Shown: one piece after another, positions 43,046-51,334 of the stretch
Layout: every line of letters begins with the position of its first letter
Numbering within the stretch: the stretch's first letter is position 1
Assembly (NCBI RefSeq): GCF_022631375.1
Contig: NZ_JALBGC010000005.1
Coordinates: 62,001 to 126,000, forward strand
Direction: 5' to 3'
DNA: 64,000 nucleotides
Origin: Hymenobacter cyanobacteriorum
GTDB lineage: Bacteria > Bacteroidota > Bacteroidia > Cytophagales > Hymenobacteraceae
Notes under the pieces: generated by a model
Database searches by the model: none
What the model was told of the DNA's origin: nothing
What the model saw: only the letters and a program-made list of their open reading frames with translations
Translations under genes and position numbers: made by a program

Positions 43046-43123
43046 TGTAGCGCGGACTTTGTAGTCCGCGTCCCTAAATAGTTTGAATAACGCGAAAACG
43101 CGGACTACAAAGTCCGCGCTACA
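43046..43123. repeat. Intergenic palindrome, family C (copy 2), supplying the kinase stop codon
   Basis: About 78 bp with arms TGTAGCGCGGACTTTGTAGT... and its reverse complement. The TAG at 43119-43121 on the minus strand, which is part of the right arm, is the stop codon of the LytS-like kinase gene. Confidence 0.93.
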
Positions 43124-44138
43124 GCACCAGCTGCAAATTGGCGGCGTAAAACGTATCGCTGGCTTCCACGGCCAGGCGGTGGCGGTTGCCGGGGTAGAAC
43201 TGCGCCAGCCGGGCCCGCAAGGTAGGCAGCCCCAGCCCCGAAGGCGCCGGCCGGAACTGCGCCGGAATGCTGTTGCCGGTGCGCAGTGTCAGGCCCGTGT
43301 TGGTTTGGGTGAGGTGGATGCGGATGACGTTGTCGCCGCTGGGGTCTATGGCGTGCTTGAAGCAGTTTTCTACCAGCGGCAGCAGCAGCAGCGGGGCCAG
43401 CGGGCGGTCGGGGTGGGGCAGGTCAGCGGTGAATTCGACGGTGGTGTTTTCGCGCAGGCGCAGCTTTTCGAGGCCGATGTAGTTGGCCAGGTACTCGGCT
43501 TCGGTGCCCACCGTCACGGTGGCCTGGCGCGAGCTGTCGAGCTGGTAGCGCATCAGCCCGGCCAACTGCAGCAGGGCCTCGGGCATTTGGTCGGGCGCGG
43601 CCAGGCTCAGGCCGTAGAGGTTGTTGAGGGTGTTGAACAGGAAGTGCTGGTTCACCTGGGCTTTCAGCAGGCTGAGCTCGGTTTCGAGCTGCAGGGCGCG
43701 CAGCTGCTGCATCTGGAAGTGGCTGGTGATGCCGCGTCGCACGTAGCGCGCCACTGTGGCCAGCACCAGCGCCAGCGTGACGTTGCCCACCGCCTGCCCA
43801 TACAGGTAGGGCGTGGTAATGCGCTGGCCGGTTTGGTTGATGATGGCGATGTGCGCCACGTGGTTCAGCGCATCGAGCAGCGCCCCGCCCGCCAGCACCA
43901 GCCCCAGCGCGCTCACGGCGTACGCCCCGTAGTGGCCACGCTCAAAAAAGCGCGTCAGCAGCGCGTAGTGGGCATAAATGGCCGCCGCCAGCACCGCCAG
44001 CAGCACGGCGTTGTAGCGCACCTTCTCCCAGGAATTGGCCGGGTCGAGCGAGGCCATGAGGGCAATGAAACCGATAATCAGCAGCCACACGAGGCCGTGC
44101 CGGGCGGCGCGGTGCCGAAAAAACTGGGAGAAATTCAT
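43119..44138 (-). CDS. LytS-like membrane histidine kinase (His_kinase family)
   Basis: A 339-residue sensor kinase. Residues 1-130 hold about four membrane helices (for example HGLVWLLIIGFIALMAS, YAVSALGLVLAGGALLDAL). The kinase domain begins with the phosphoacceptor histidine H165 in QVNQHFLFNTLNNLY, the LytS-type H-box (the usual Pro before His is Gln). The ATPase region has PLLLLPLVENCFKHA and GLGLPTLRARL. It works with the LytTR regulator. A perfect -7 element (44143-44150) is so close to the ATG that the transcript may be leaderless. The last codon and stop sit in the family C palindrome. Confidence 0.92.
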   Translation of the reverse strand: MNFSQFFRHRAARHGLVWLLIIGFIALMASLDPANSWEKVRYNAVLLAVLAAAIYAHYALLTRFFERGHYGAYAVSALGLVLAGGALLDALNHVAHIAIINQTGQRITTPYLYGQAVGNVTLALVLATVARYVRRGITSHFQMQQLRALQLETELSLLKAQVNQHFLFNTLNNLYGLSLAAPDQMPEALLQLAGLMRYQLDSSRQATVTVGTEAEYLANYIGLEKLRLRENTTVEFTADLPHPDRPLAPLLLLPLVENCFKHAIDPSGDNVIRIHLTQTNTGLTLRTGNSIPAQFRPAPSGLGLPTLRARLAQFYPGNRHRLAVEASDTFYAANLQLVL

Positions 44139-44142
44139 GGGG

Positions 44143-44150
44143 CAAAACTA
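44143..44150 (-). promoter_or_regulatory. -7 promoter element TAGTTTTG for the kinase gene
   Basis: Minus strand reads TAGTTTTG, exact TAnnTTTG match, only 4 bases before the ATG at 44138. The 303-bp divergent gap to the ABC gene holds this and a GACCTTTG (44274) near-match on the plus strand. Confidence 0.6.
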
Positions 44151-44441
44151 CCGGCGGCCCCGGCCCTTCCTCAACTAATAATGACGAACGCAGTTGGTCC
44201 GCGTCCGGGCGCAGTTCGTCACGAAGCACGGCGAAGCTGTCATTTTCGGGCGGCGTGGTGCAGGCAATTAGCTGACCTTTGAATCAGTTAACCCGCTCAC
44301 CCTTTTCCATTTCCGGCGGCTGCCGCCCGGGCCTAAGCAACGCTCCCGTTGTTTCTTGCATCCGAAGCCCGGGCGGCTGGATATGTTGCTGCCGTCCTGC
44401 CGATAATTTCCTTCGATTTCACTCACCTTTTTTCTGTCAAA

Positions 44442-45332
44442 ATGGCCCTCACCATTGCCAACCTATCAAAAACATACGCCAACGGGGTGCAAGCCCTCAA
44501 AAACGTCAGCCTCGACATCCCGACCGGCATGTTCGGCCTGCTTGGGCCCAACGGCGCCGGCAAATCGAGCCTGATGCGCACCATTGCCACCCTGCAGGAT
44601 GCCGACACCGGTACCATCATGCTCGATGACCTCGACGTGCTGCGCGATAAAGACGCCGTGCGCCGCGTGCTGGGCTACCTGCCCCAGGAGTTTGGCGTGT
44701 ACCCCCGTGTATCGGCCGAGGAATTGCTCGACCACCTGGCCGTGCTTAAGGGCATTGGCAACAGCAAGGAGCGCAAGGAAATCGTGGAGGCCCTGCTCCA
44801 GCAAACCAACCTCTGGAACGCCCGCAAGAAGAACCTGGGCGGCTACTCCGGCGGCATGAAGCAGCGCTTCGGCATTGCCCAGGCCCTGCTTGGCAACCCG
44901 AAACTTATAATAGTCGACGAGCCCACCGCCGGCCTCGACCCTGCCGAGCGCAACCGCTTTCACAACCTGCTGAGTGAGATTGGCGAGCACATCATCATCA
45001 TCCTCAGCACGCACATCGTGAGCGACGTGACCGATTTGTGCCGCAACATGGCCATCATCAGCCAGGGCCAGGTGCGCCTCACCGGCGACCCGCTCACGGT
45101 GGTGGAGCAGCTGCGCGGCCAGGTGTGGCGCAAGCTGGTGAGCAAGGACGAAGTAGACGCCACCCAGGCCGAGCACCACGTTATCAGCTCGCGCCTGTTC
45201 GCGGGCAAAACCATCGTGCACGTGCTGAGCGACACGCGGCCCGATGGCAGTTTTGAGGAAGTGAACCCGGATTTGGAGGATGTCTACTTCGCGCAGATTA
45301 CGGAGCCGTCAGGTAAAGCAGTGCCGGCTTAG
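44442..45332 (+). CDS. ABC transporter ATP-binding protein
   Basis: A 296-residue ATPase that powers the neighbouring permease-M1 protein. Motifs are Walker A GPNGAGKS, signature YSGGMKQR, Walker B LIIVDEPTAGLD, and H-loop STHIVSD. The start at ATG 44442 (MALTIANLSKTY) is typical. The final 60 residues (VSKDEVDATQAEHHVISSRL) are a regulatory tail seen in ABC-2-type ATPases. A 131-bp gap with a family B palindrome separates it from the permease; co-transcription is likely. Divergent from the LytS/LytTR pair. Confidence 0.93.
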   Translation: MALTIANLSKTYANGVQALKNVSLDIPTGMFGLLGPNGAGKSSLMRTIATLQDADTGTIMLDDLDVLRDKDAVRRVLGYLPQEFGVYPRVSAEELLDHLAVLKGIGNSKERKEIVEALLQQTNLWNARKKNLGGYSGGMKQRFGIAQALLGNPKLIIVDEPTAGLDPAERNRFHNLLSEIGEHIIIILSTHIVSDVTDLCRNMAIISQGQVRLTGDPLTVVEQLRGQVWRKLVSKDEVDATQAEHHVISSRLFAGKTIVHVLSDTRPDGSFEEVNPDLEDVYFAQITEPSGKAVPA

Positions 45333-45334
45333 AA

Positions 45335-45439
45335 CGAGGTAGAGACGCGACACTTCGCGTCTCGGCGTTCGCGCCGCCAGCAAACCGTTCTGCCATCATC
45401 GTCCAATGCTGAGACGCGAAGTGTCGCGTCTCTACCTCG
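45335..45439. repeat. Intergenic palindrome, family B (copy 2)
   Basis: About 105 bp with arms CGAGGTAGAGACGCGACACT... and its reverse complement. The arms match those of the 19.3-kb copy almost exactly, while the loops differ. Lies between the ABC ATPase and permease-M1 genes. Confidence 0.93.
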
Positions 45440-45463
45440 ACCAACCTTCCACCTTCTGCACTC

Positions 45464-48400
45464 ATGTTCCTCCCCATTTTTCTTTTCGAGCTGAAATACC
45501 GCCTGCGCCGCCCGGCCACGTGGATTTATTTCATCATTCTCACCCTCATGGGCGCACTGGTGACGGCCGCCGCCGGCGGCATCTTCGGCTCCGGCACCAA
45601 AGTCAGCCTCAGCGCCGACGGCGCGCACGTACACATCAACTCGCCGCATTCCATCAGCGGGGCCATTGTAGTGCTGAGCCTGTTCGGCGTCATCATCACC
45701 TCGGCCATCATGGGCAACCCGGTGTATCGGGATTTCGAGCACCGCACGTTCTCGCTGTTCTACACCAAGCCCATCAGCAAATTTGGCTACCTGGGCGGGC
45801 GTTTCCTGGGCTCGCTCGTGATTTGCGCGCTGGTATTCAGCGGCATTGCCCTGGGGCTGTTGCTAGGCCAGTTCCTGCCGGGCGTCGATGCCACCAAGTT
45901 CGGCCCTTTCCACGCGAGCTACTACCTGTGGCCCTACCTGCTGTTTGTGCTGCCGAACCTGTTTTTCACGGGAGCCATTTTCTTCACCATGGCCACGCTC
46001 ACGCGCAACATCCTGAGCACCTACATCGGCTCGGTGGTGGTGCTGGTGGCGTATTTGATTTCGCAGTCGTTTTTGAGCGACCTCGACAACACCACCCTGG
46101 CCGCCATGCTCGATACCTTCGGCTCGGGCGCCATCTACTACACCACCCGCTACTGGACCGCCGCCGAGAAAAACACCCTGCTCACGCCCCTCAGCCAGTA
46201 CGTAGTGCTGAACCGGGCCTTCTGGCTGGGTGTGGGCGCGCTGCTGCTGGCGCTGTGCTACGTCCGCTTCCACTTCTCGGCCTTCGCTTCGGATAAAGCC
46301 CCGTCGAAGAAAAGCCGCGCCGCTGCTGCCCTGGCCGATGCCGTGGCCGCGCCGATGGGCGGGCGTTTGGTGCTGCCGCGCGTCACGCAGCTGTTCAGCT
46401 CCGGCATGAGCCTGCGCCAGTACTGGAGCCTGACGAAGCTGGAGTTTCGGGGTATTGTGCGCAGCGTATATTTCGCGGCCATTGTGGGCGCGGGCGTCAT
46501 TTTCACGCTCACCGTGGGCTGGCAGGTGGGCAAGATGTACGACACCAGCACCTACCCCGTCACCAACGAAATGGTGGGCGTGCTCAGCGGCAACTTCGCA
46601 CTGTTCGTGCTCATCATCATCACCTACTACGCCGGCGAGCTGGTGTGGCGCGAGCGCGACGCCGGTATCGGCCAGATTACCGATGCCCTGCCCGTGCCCA
46701 ACTGGGTACCTTTCCTGAGTAAGCTTTCGGCCCTCGGGCTGGTGCAGGTGGTGCTGCTGGCGGTGGTGCTCGTGTGTGGCGTGCTGCTCCAGACGCTGAA
46801 AGGCTATTTCCACTACGAGCTGGGGCTGTACGTCGAAACTTTGTTCGGCATCAAGCTGATTGACTACCTGCTGCTGTGCGTGCTGGCCATGCTCATTCAG
46901 GTGATGGTAAACAACAAGTACCTCGGCCACTTCGTGATGCTGGTGTACTACCTCGTCACGCTGTTCCAGAGCCAGCTCGGGCTCAACCACCAGCTGCTCA
47001 ACTACACCGGCGACCCCGGCACGCCCTACTCCGACATGAACGGCTACGGGCATTTCCTCACCGGCTTCACCTGGTTTAAGCTGTACTGGGCCGGCGCGGC
47101 CATTCTGCTGGCGCTGGTGGCCAACCTGTTTTGGGTGCGTGGCACCGACGGGGCCTTCGCCCGCCGCCGGGCCGAAGCCGGCCGCCGCTGGGGCCGCCCC
47201 GCCTGGGTTGCCCTCGGCCTGGGCGCGCTCGTGATGCTAAGCACCGGCAGCTTCATCTTCTACAACACCAACATCGAAAACCACTACACCACGCCCAAAG
47301 CCCAGGAGAAAGCCCAGTTGCGCTACGAGCAGCAGTACCGCCGCTTCAAAGACGTGCCGCAGCCCCGTCTGGTGGCCGTGAACCTGCAAACCGACCTGTA
47401 CCCCGCCACCCGGCAGGTGCACATCGACGGCCGCTTCTGGCTGAAAAACCGCCACGCCCGGCCCCTCGATACCGTGATTCTGCTGGTGCCGGGCGCGGCC
47501 CGCGTGCGCCAGCTGGTGCTGGGTAGCCCCGCCGCCACGCTGGTGCTCAACGACACCACGCTCGGCGAAGGCCAGTTCCGCCTGTATCGCCTGGCCCGGC
47601 CGCTGGCTTCCGGCGACTCGCTCGAAATGCGCGCCGTGCTCGACTACGGCGAAACCGGCTTCCCCAACTCCGGCTCCAACACCAACATCGTGCAGAACGG
47701 CATCTTTATGAACAGCGCGGCCTACCTGCCCACCATTGGTTACAGCGAGCAGGGCGAGCTGAGCGACGACGACGTGCGCAAGCGCAACGGCCTGAAGCCC
47801 AAGGACCGCATGGCCCCGGCCACCGACCTGGCCGCCCGCCAGAACATGGGCCTGAGCCAGGATGCCGACTGGATTCGCTTCGAAACCACCCTCAGCACCA
47901 GCGCCGACCAGCTGGCCGTGGCTCCCGGCCGTCTCATTAAGGACTGGACCAAGGGCAACCGCCACTACTTCCAGTATAAGATGGAGCAGCCCATGCTCAA
48001 CTTCTATACCTTCCTCTCAGCGCGCTATAAGGTGTACAAGGATGCGTGGCAGGACTCGGCCGGCCACCGCACGGTGCCCATCGAAATCTACTACCAGCCC
48101 GGCCACGAGTATAACCTGAAAACCATGGTCCAGGCCGTGAAGGAGTCGTTCGCCTACTACACCAAGAACTTCGGTCCCTACCAGCACACGCAGGTGCGTA
48201 TTCTAGAATTTCCGAAATACGCCAGCTTCGCCCAGAGTTTCGCGGGTACCATTCCGTTCTCCGAAAGCATCGGCTTCATCGCCAAAGTCGACCCCACCGA
48301 CCCCGAGGACATCGACTACCCGTTCTACGTGACGGCCCACGAGGTGGCGCACCAGTGGTGGGGCCACCAGGTAGCCGGCGGCAACGTGCAGGGCGAAACC

Positions 48401-49120
48401 ATGCTCGTCGAAACCATGGCCCAATACTCGGCCCTGATGGTGATGAAGCACCACTACGGTGCCTACACGATGGGCAAGTTCCTCGACTACGAGCTGAACA
48501 GCTACCTGCGCGGCCGCGCCTTCGAGCGCAAGAAGGAAGTGCCGCTGGCCAAGGTCGAAAACCAGGGCTACATCCACTACCGCAAGGGCTCGGTGGTGAT
48601 GTACGCCTTGCAGGACTACCTCGGCGAAGCCAAAGTGAACGAGGCGCTGCACAGCTTCCTGGCTCAGCACCGCTTCGAAACCGCGCCCTACACCACGGCC
48701 CCCGCGCTGGTGGCCGAATTCCGCAAAGTCGCCCCCGACTCGCTCCAGAACATGGTCACGGACCTCTTCGACCGCATCACGCTCTACGAAAACCGCATTA
48801 CCGATGCAGCCGTGAAAAAGCTGCCCAACGGCCGGTTCCAGGTCAACTTCACCGTGAACAGCAAGAAGCTGCTGGCCGACAGCCTCGGCACCGAGCGCCC
48901 CGTGGCCCTGAACGACTACCTGCCGCTAGCCGTGTTTGCCACCCCCGGCAAGGATAAAAAGCCCGTGCCGCCGCTGCTGCTCACCAAGCGCCGCCTGCAC
49001 GCCGGCGACAACAAGTTCGAGTTCATCACCGCCCGCGAGCCCGCCAAAGTCGCCGTCGACCCCTACCACGAGTTCATCGACCGGGTGCAGAAGGATAACA
49101 GCCAGGACGTGAAGCTATAA
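45464..49120 (+). CDS. ABC-2 permease fused to an M1-family aminopeptidase
   Basis: A 1218-residue protein with two parts. Residues 1-610 hold about 12 membrane helices in two sets, an ABC-2-type permease (for example TWIYFIILTLMGALVTAAAG, GSVVVLVAYLISQSFL, LVLIIITYYAGELVW-like segments). Residues about 620-1218 are an M1 metallopeptidase: HEVAHQWWGHQ with H959, E960, H963 and the third ligand at E983 in LVETMAQYS, spaced as in this subfamily. The GxMEN exopeptidase motif is not recognisable (FAGTIPFSES instead), so substrate handling may differ from standard aminopeptidases. The peptidase part probably faces the periplasm. The upstream gene supplies the ATPase. Such fusions exist in Bacteroidota; their substrate is unknown to me. 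Confidence 0.9.
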   Translation: MFLPIFLFELKYRLRRPATWIYFIILTLMGALVTAAAGGIFGSGTKVSLSADGAHVHINSPHSISGAIVVLSLFGVIITSAIMGNPVYRDFEHRTFSLFYTKPISKFGYLGGRFLGSLVICALVFSGIALGLLLGQFLPGVDATKFGPFHASYYLWPYLLFVLPNLFFTGAIFFTMATLTRNILSTYIGSVVVLVAYLISQSFLSDLDNTTLAAMLDTFGSGAIYYTTRYWTAAEKNTLLTPLSQYVVLNRAFWLGVGALLLALCYVRFHFSAFASDKAPSKKSRAAAALADAVAAPMGGRLVLPRVTQLFSSGMSLRQYWSLTKLEFRGIVRSVYFAAIVGAGVIFTLTVGWQVGKMYDTSTYPVTNEMVGVLSGNFALFVLIIITYYAGELVWRERDAGIGQITDALPVPNWVPFLSKLSALGLVQVVLLAVVLVCGVLLQTLKGYFHYELGLYVETLFGIKLIDYLLLCVLAMLIQVMVNNKYLGHFVMLVYYLVTLFQSQLGLNHQLLNYTGDPGTPYSDMNGYGHFLTGFTWFKLYWAGAAILLALVANLFWVRGTDGAFARRRAEAGRRWGRPAWVALGLGALVMLSTGSFIFYNTNIENHYTTPKAQEKAQLRYEQQYRRFKDVPQPRLVAVNLQTDLYPATRQVHIDGRFWLKNRHARPLDTVILLVPGAARVRQLVLGSPAATLVLNDTTLGEGQFRLYRLARPLASGDSLEMRAVLDYGETGFPNSGSNTNIVQNGIFMNSAAYLPTIGYSEQGELSDDDVRKRNGLKPKDRMAPATDLAARQNMGLSQDADWIRFETTLSTSADQLAVAPGRLIKDWTKGNRHYFQYKMEQPMLNFYTFLSARYKVYKDAWQDSAGHRTVPIEIYYQPGHEYNLKTMVQAVKESFAYYTKNFGPYQHTQVRILEFPKYASFAQSFAGTIPFSESIGFIAKVDPTDPEDIDYPFYVTAHEVAHQWWGHQVAGGNVQGETMLVETMAQYSALMVMKHHYGAYTMGKFLDYELNSYLRGRAFERKKEVPLAKVENQGYIHYRKGSVVMYALQDYLGEAKVNEALHSFLAQHRFETAPYTTAPALVAEFRKVAPDSLQNMVTDLFDRITLYENRITDAAVKKLPNGRFQVNFTVNSKKLLADSLGTERPVALNDYLPLAVFATPGKDKKPVPPLLLTKRRLHAGDNKFEFITAREPAKVAVDPYHEFIDRVQKDNSQDVKL

Positions 49121-49139
49121 GGTAGCCTCCGGTTTAAAT

Positions 49140-49175
49140 CAAAAAATCCCCAGCCCGGATGGCTGGGGATTTTTG
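49140..49175. terminator. Bidirectional terminator after the permease-M1 gene
   Basis: Hairpin AAAAATCCCCAGCC-CGGAT-GGCTGGGGATTTTT; serves the plus-strand permease gene and the minus-strand small secreted protein. Confidence 0.85.
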
Positions 49176-49218
49176 CGTTCGGGCCGCTACGGCAGCGGTG
49201 CTTTCGGTGGCGTAGTGG

Positions 49219-49686
49219 CTAGCGCATGTTGCGGCGCACTTCGCGCAAGTCGTGCCGGGCTTCTTTGCGGGCCGTTTTCAGGTAAAACTTAAGCTGCTGG
49301 CGGCGTGCCAGCGGCACATTCTGCTCATCGGCCAGCGTGGCGGTTGCTTCGGCGTCGTCGGTGTTCAGGGTGAGGCGCTCATCGGCGTAGCCGGCAAACG
49401 ACACCACGGCTTGCAGCGTGCGGGTGCTGGCCGGCACCACAAACTGAAACTCGCCTTCGGAATTAGTTACCGCCATCTGCTTGGTGCTCACCAGCGTCAC
49501 AACAGCGCCGGGCAGCGGCCCGTCGGGGTTGGCGATGTGGCCCACAATCACCACCGTTGGCTCGGTGGGTGCGGTGTAGGTTGCGGCCGAATGTGCAGCG
49601 TTGCTCGCCAGCAGGGCTTGGGCATTGGCGGCCGGCGAAACAGCGGCCAGGCAGGCCGTAGCCAGGAAAAGCAGGGCAGTACGCAT
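49219..49686 (-). CDS. Small secreted CarboxypepD_reg-like protein
   Basis: A 155-residue exported protein. Signal peptide LLFLATACLAAVSPAANAQ; then a CarboxypepD_reg-like fold (VIVGHIANPDGPLPGAVVTL, NSEGEFQFVVPAS, LQAVVSFAGYADERL); the C-terminal 35 residues form a basic helix (RQQLKFYLKTARKEARHDL). Similar in plan to the next minus-strand protein (50004-50405), with GEFQFVVP matching GEFELRVP, so the two are probably paralogues. Function unknown. A -7-like TGACCTTTG (about 49724-49732, minus strand) lies upstream. Confidence 0.75.
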   Translation of the reverse strand: MRTALLFLATACLAAVSPAANAQALLASNAAHSAATYTAPTEPTVVIVGHIANPDGPLPGAVVTLVSTKQMAVTNSEGEFQFVVPASTRTLQAVVSFAGYADERLTLNTDDAEATATLADEQNVPLARRQQLKFYLKTARKEARHDLREVRRNMR

Positions 49687-49845
49687 AGGAATAACAGCTA
49701 AAAAGGTGGCATATGAAGCGCTGCAAAGGTCATTTCGCAGCATGCAGTGAGGCAGGTGATTTAGCCCAACCCGGTGGTTTTCGCGTTCAATGCGGGCAGT
49801 TAGTAAACCAGTTGCGGACCCGAAAGCTGGCTGGCGCAATGGGCG

Positions 49846-49880
49846 AAAAACCCCTGGTCTTAGTCAGCCAGGGGTTTTTT
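49846..49880 (-). terminator. Terminator after the small secreted protein at 50004-50405
   Basis: Hairpin AAAAACCCCTGG-TCTTAGT-CAGCCAGGGGTTTTTT; T-run on both strands. It lies between the two paralogous small-protein genes, so they are separate units. Confidence 0.85.
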
Positions 49881-50003
49881 CAAGAGAGTGTGGTTTGCAG
49901 AAAAGAAAGGTGGATGTGAGCGTGGGTTTTGCAGAAAAAGGTGGGTGTAGGAAGTGCAGAAAAAAGGCGAGAATGAGCGTGGGAGCAATTGGTCAGCAAG
50001 TGG

Positions 50004-50405
50004 TTATTTGATAGTGTGGGGGCGCAGCAGGTACACCGAGCCTAGGGCCTGTGCGGGGGCTACGCGCAATACCTCGTCTTGCAGGCCGGCGTAGCCGCAG
50101 GTCAGTTCAATTACCTGGGCATTGGCGGGCACGCGCAGCTCAAATTCACCTTCGGCATTGGTAACTACCACCGTGCGAGAGCCGTGCAGCCAAACCGTGG
50201 CCCCGGGCAGTACGCCTTGCCGGCTCTGCACCACGCCGTGCACGGTTTTATAGGGGGTGGTTTTGGGGTTTTCCTCGGGGTCGTGGCCGGCAGCGGCCGG
50301 TACGGGCCGGGCCACACTGTTGAATGCGTACTGAGCCCGGCCAGGCAGCCCGGCAAAAAGCAGCACAATGGCGGCAGCAACAGCGGAGGGGCGGGAGGGT
50401 AGCAT
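50004..50405 (-). CDS. Small secreted CarboxypepD_reg-like protein, paralogue
   Basis: A 133-residue exported protein. Signal peptide AVAAAIVLLFAGLPGRAQ; CarboxypepD_reg-like fold at about residues 50-125 (TVHGVVQSRQGVLPGATVWL, TNAEGEFELRVPANAQ, LTCGYAGLQDEVL). It lacks the basic helix seen at the end of the 49219 protein. Function unknown. A perfect -7 element (50443-50450) precedes it, so it is probably transcribed alone. Confidence 0.75.
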   Translation of the reverse strand: MLPSRPSAVAAAIVLLFAGLPGRAQYAFNSVARPVPAAAGHDPEENPKTTPYKTVHGVVQSRQGVLPGATVWLHGSRTVVVTNAEGEFELRVPANAQVIELTCGYAGLQDEVLRVAPAQALGSVYLLRPHTIK

Positions 50406-50442
50406 ATTGATTTGCACTAATTGAATTATTTTTTGAACGATG

Positions 50443-50450
50443 CAAACATA
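50443..50450 (-). promoter_or_regulatory. -7 promoter element TATGTTTG
   Basis: Minus strand reads TATGTTTG, exact TAnnTTTG match, 38 bases before the ATG at 50405. Confidence 0.68.
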
Positions 50451-50548
50451 CGCGTGCTTTACATTCCTTGCAAATTTTTTTCGAAAAAAATTCACGTTTA
50501 ATCTGGGATTAAAACAATAAAATGGCACAAAATTGAGACGACCAAACG

Positions 50549-50582
50549 AAAAAGCCCCCGCAGTTGAACTGCAGGGGCTTGC
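50549..50582 (-). terminator. Hairpin terminator in the 50.4-50.85-kb gap
   Basis: AAGCCCCCGCAGTT and AACTGCAGGGGCTT arms, with a T-run on the minus strand. It lies about 100 bp before the promoter at 50450, so it likely ends the sigma/membrane-protein operon. Confidence 0.7.
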
Positions 50583-50584
50583 CA

Positions 50585-50848
50585 ATGGGATAAAATTATA
50601 TCGTAATGAGAATAAAAAAAATAAACTTAGTGCAAAATGAAATTGTCTAATGGTTACTCACATGGCTACTTCAGTAGTGCTGATTGAGAAGTTCTGTGGT
50701 AGCGTTCTGGCAGTTGTGCAGTCTGCTGCTACTTGTTTTTTTCACTCATTTGGTAGGTGCCTGGAGTAGCGAAGCGCATAGGGCCTATGGAGCATAAAAA
50801 AAGCGCCGCCCCTATTGAGACCGCGCCTTTTCCGTGCTTCGGCACATG
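50585..50848. other. AT-rich gap with no gene seen
   Basis: Between the terminator and the small membrane-protein stop codon I find no coding sequence I can support. The first 80 bp are very AT-rich; near 50797-50830 a weak hairpin with a minus-strand T-run could end the membrane-protein transcript. Confidence 0.4.
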
Positions 50849-51229
50849 CTAGGCCGGTTGCTGTGTGGCCGGCGTGGCCGACGGTTCGGGCTGGCGGCCC
50901 CAGCCAGCCCCGCAGCGGCTGCGCATCTGCTGCCGAAACTTTTCGCGCGCTTCGGGGCTGAGGTGTTCGAGGCGGCCGGCCATGCGCTGCTGCCACTCGC
51001 GGCGCTTGCGGGCCCAGCCGCCGGGCCGGCCACCCCGAAAACCGCCGAAGAGAATGCGGCTGAGCAGCAGCAGGCCAAACGTTTGGCCCAGCGTGATGGT
51101 GGGCAGGCGAAACAGGGCCGGCATCAGCCAATTCCAGAGGGCTTGGGTGGCAAAACCTGCAACGGTGATGAACAGCGCCGCGAAAAAGAAGAAGCGAAGG
51201 CCGCGCAGCAGCCAGAATTTACGGTCCAT
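50849..51229 (-). CDS. Small membrane protein downstream of an ECF sigma factor
   Basis: A 126-residue protein with two membrane helices near the N-terminus (FWLLRGLRFFFFAALFITVA and LGQTFGLLLLSRILFG), then a glycine/arginine-rich loop and a C-terminal helix EHLSPEAREKFRQQMRSRC that looks like the Spy/CpxP-type periplasmic or LTXXQ-type helix. Its position 105 bp after the ECF sigma gene on the same strand suggests a small membrane-bound partner, possibly an anti-sigma factor or the sigma's target, but neither can be shown here. The ATG at 51229 was chosen as the first that leaves an intact first helix. Confidence 0.65.
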   Translation of the reverse strand: MDRKFWLLRGLRFFFFAALFITVAGFATQALWNWLMPALFRLPTITLGQTFGLLLLSRILFGGFRGGRPGGWARKRREWQQRMAGRLEHLSPEAREKFRQQMRSRCGAGWGRQPEPSATPATQQPA

Positions 51230-51334
51230 GATAGGTGAGATAGTGAAATGGCGAAACGGCGAGCAGTGCGGTGGCGAGGATTGCAATGAGGGCAGAATGC
51301 TTGCTCACCATCTCGCTACTCACTACTTCACCAG

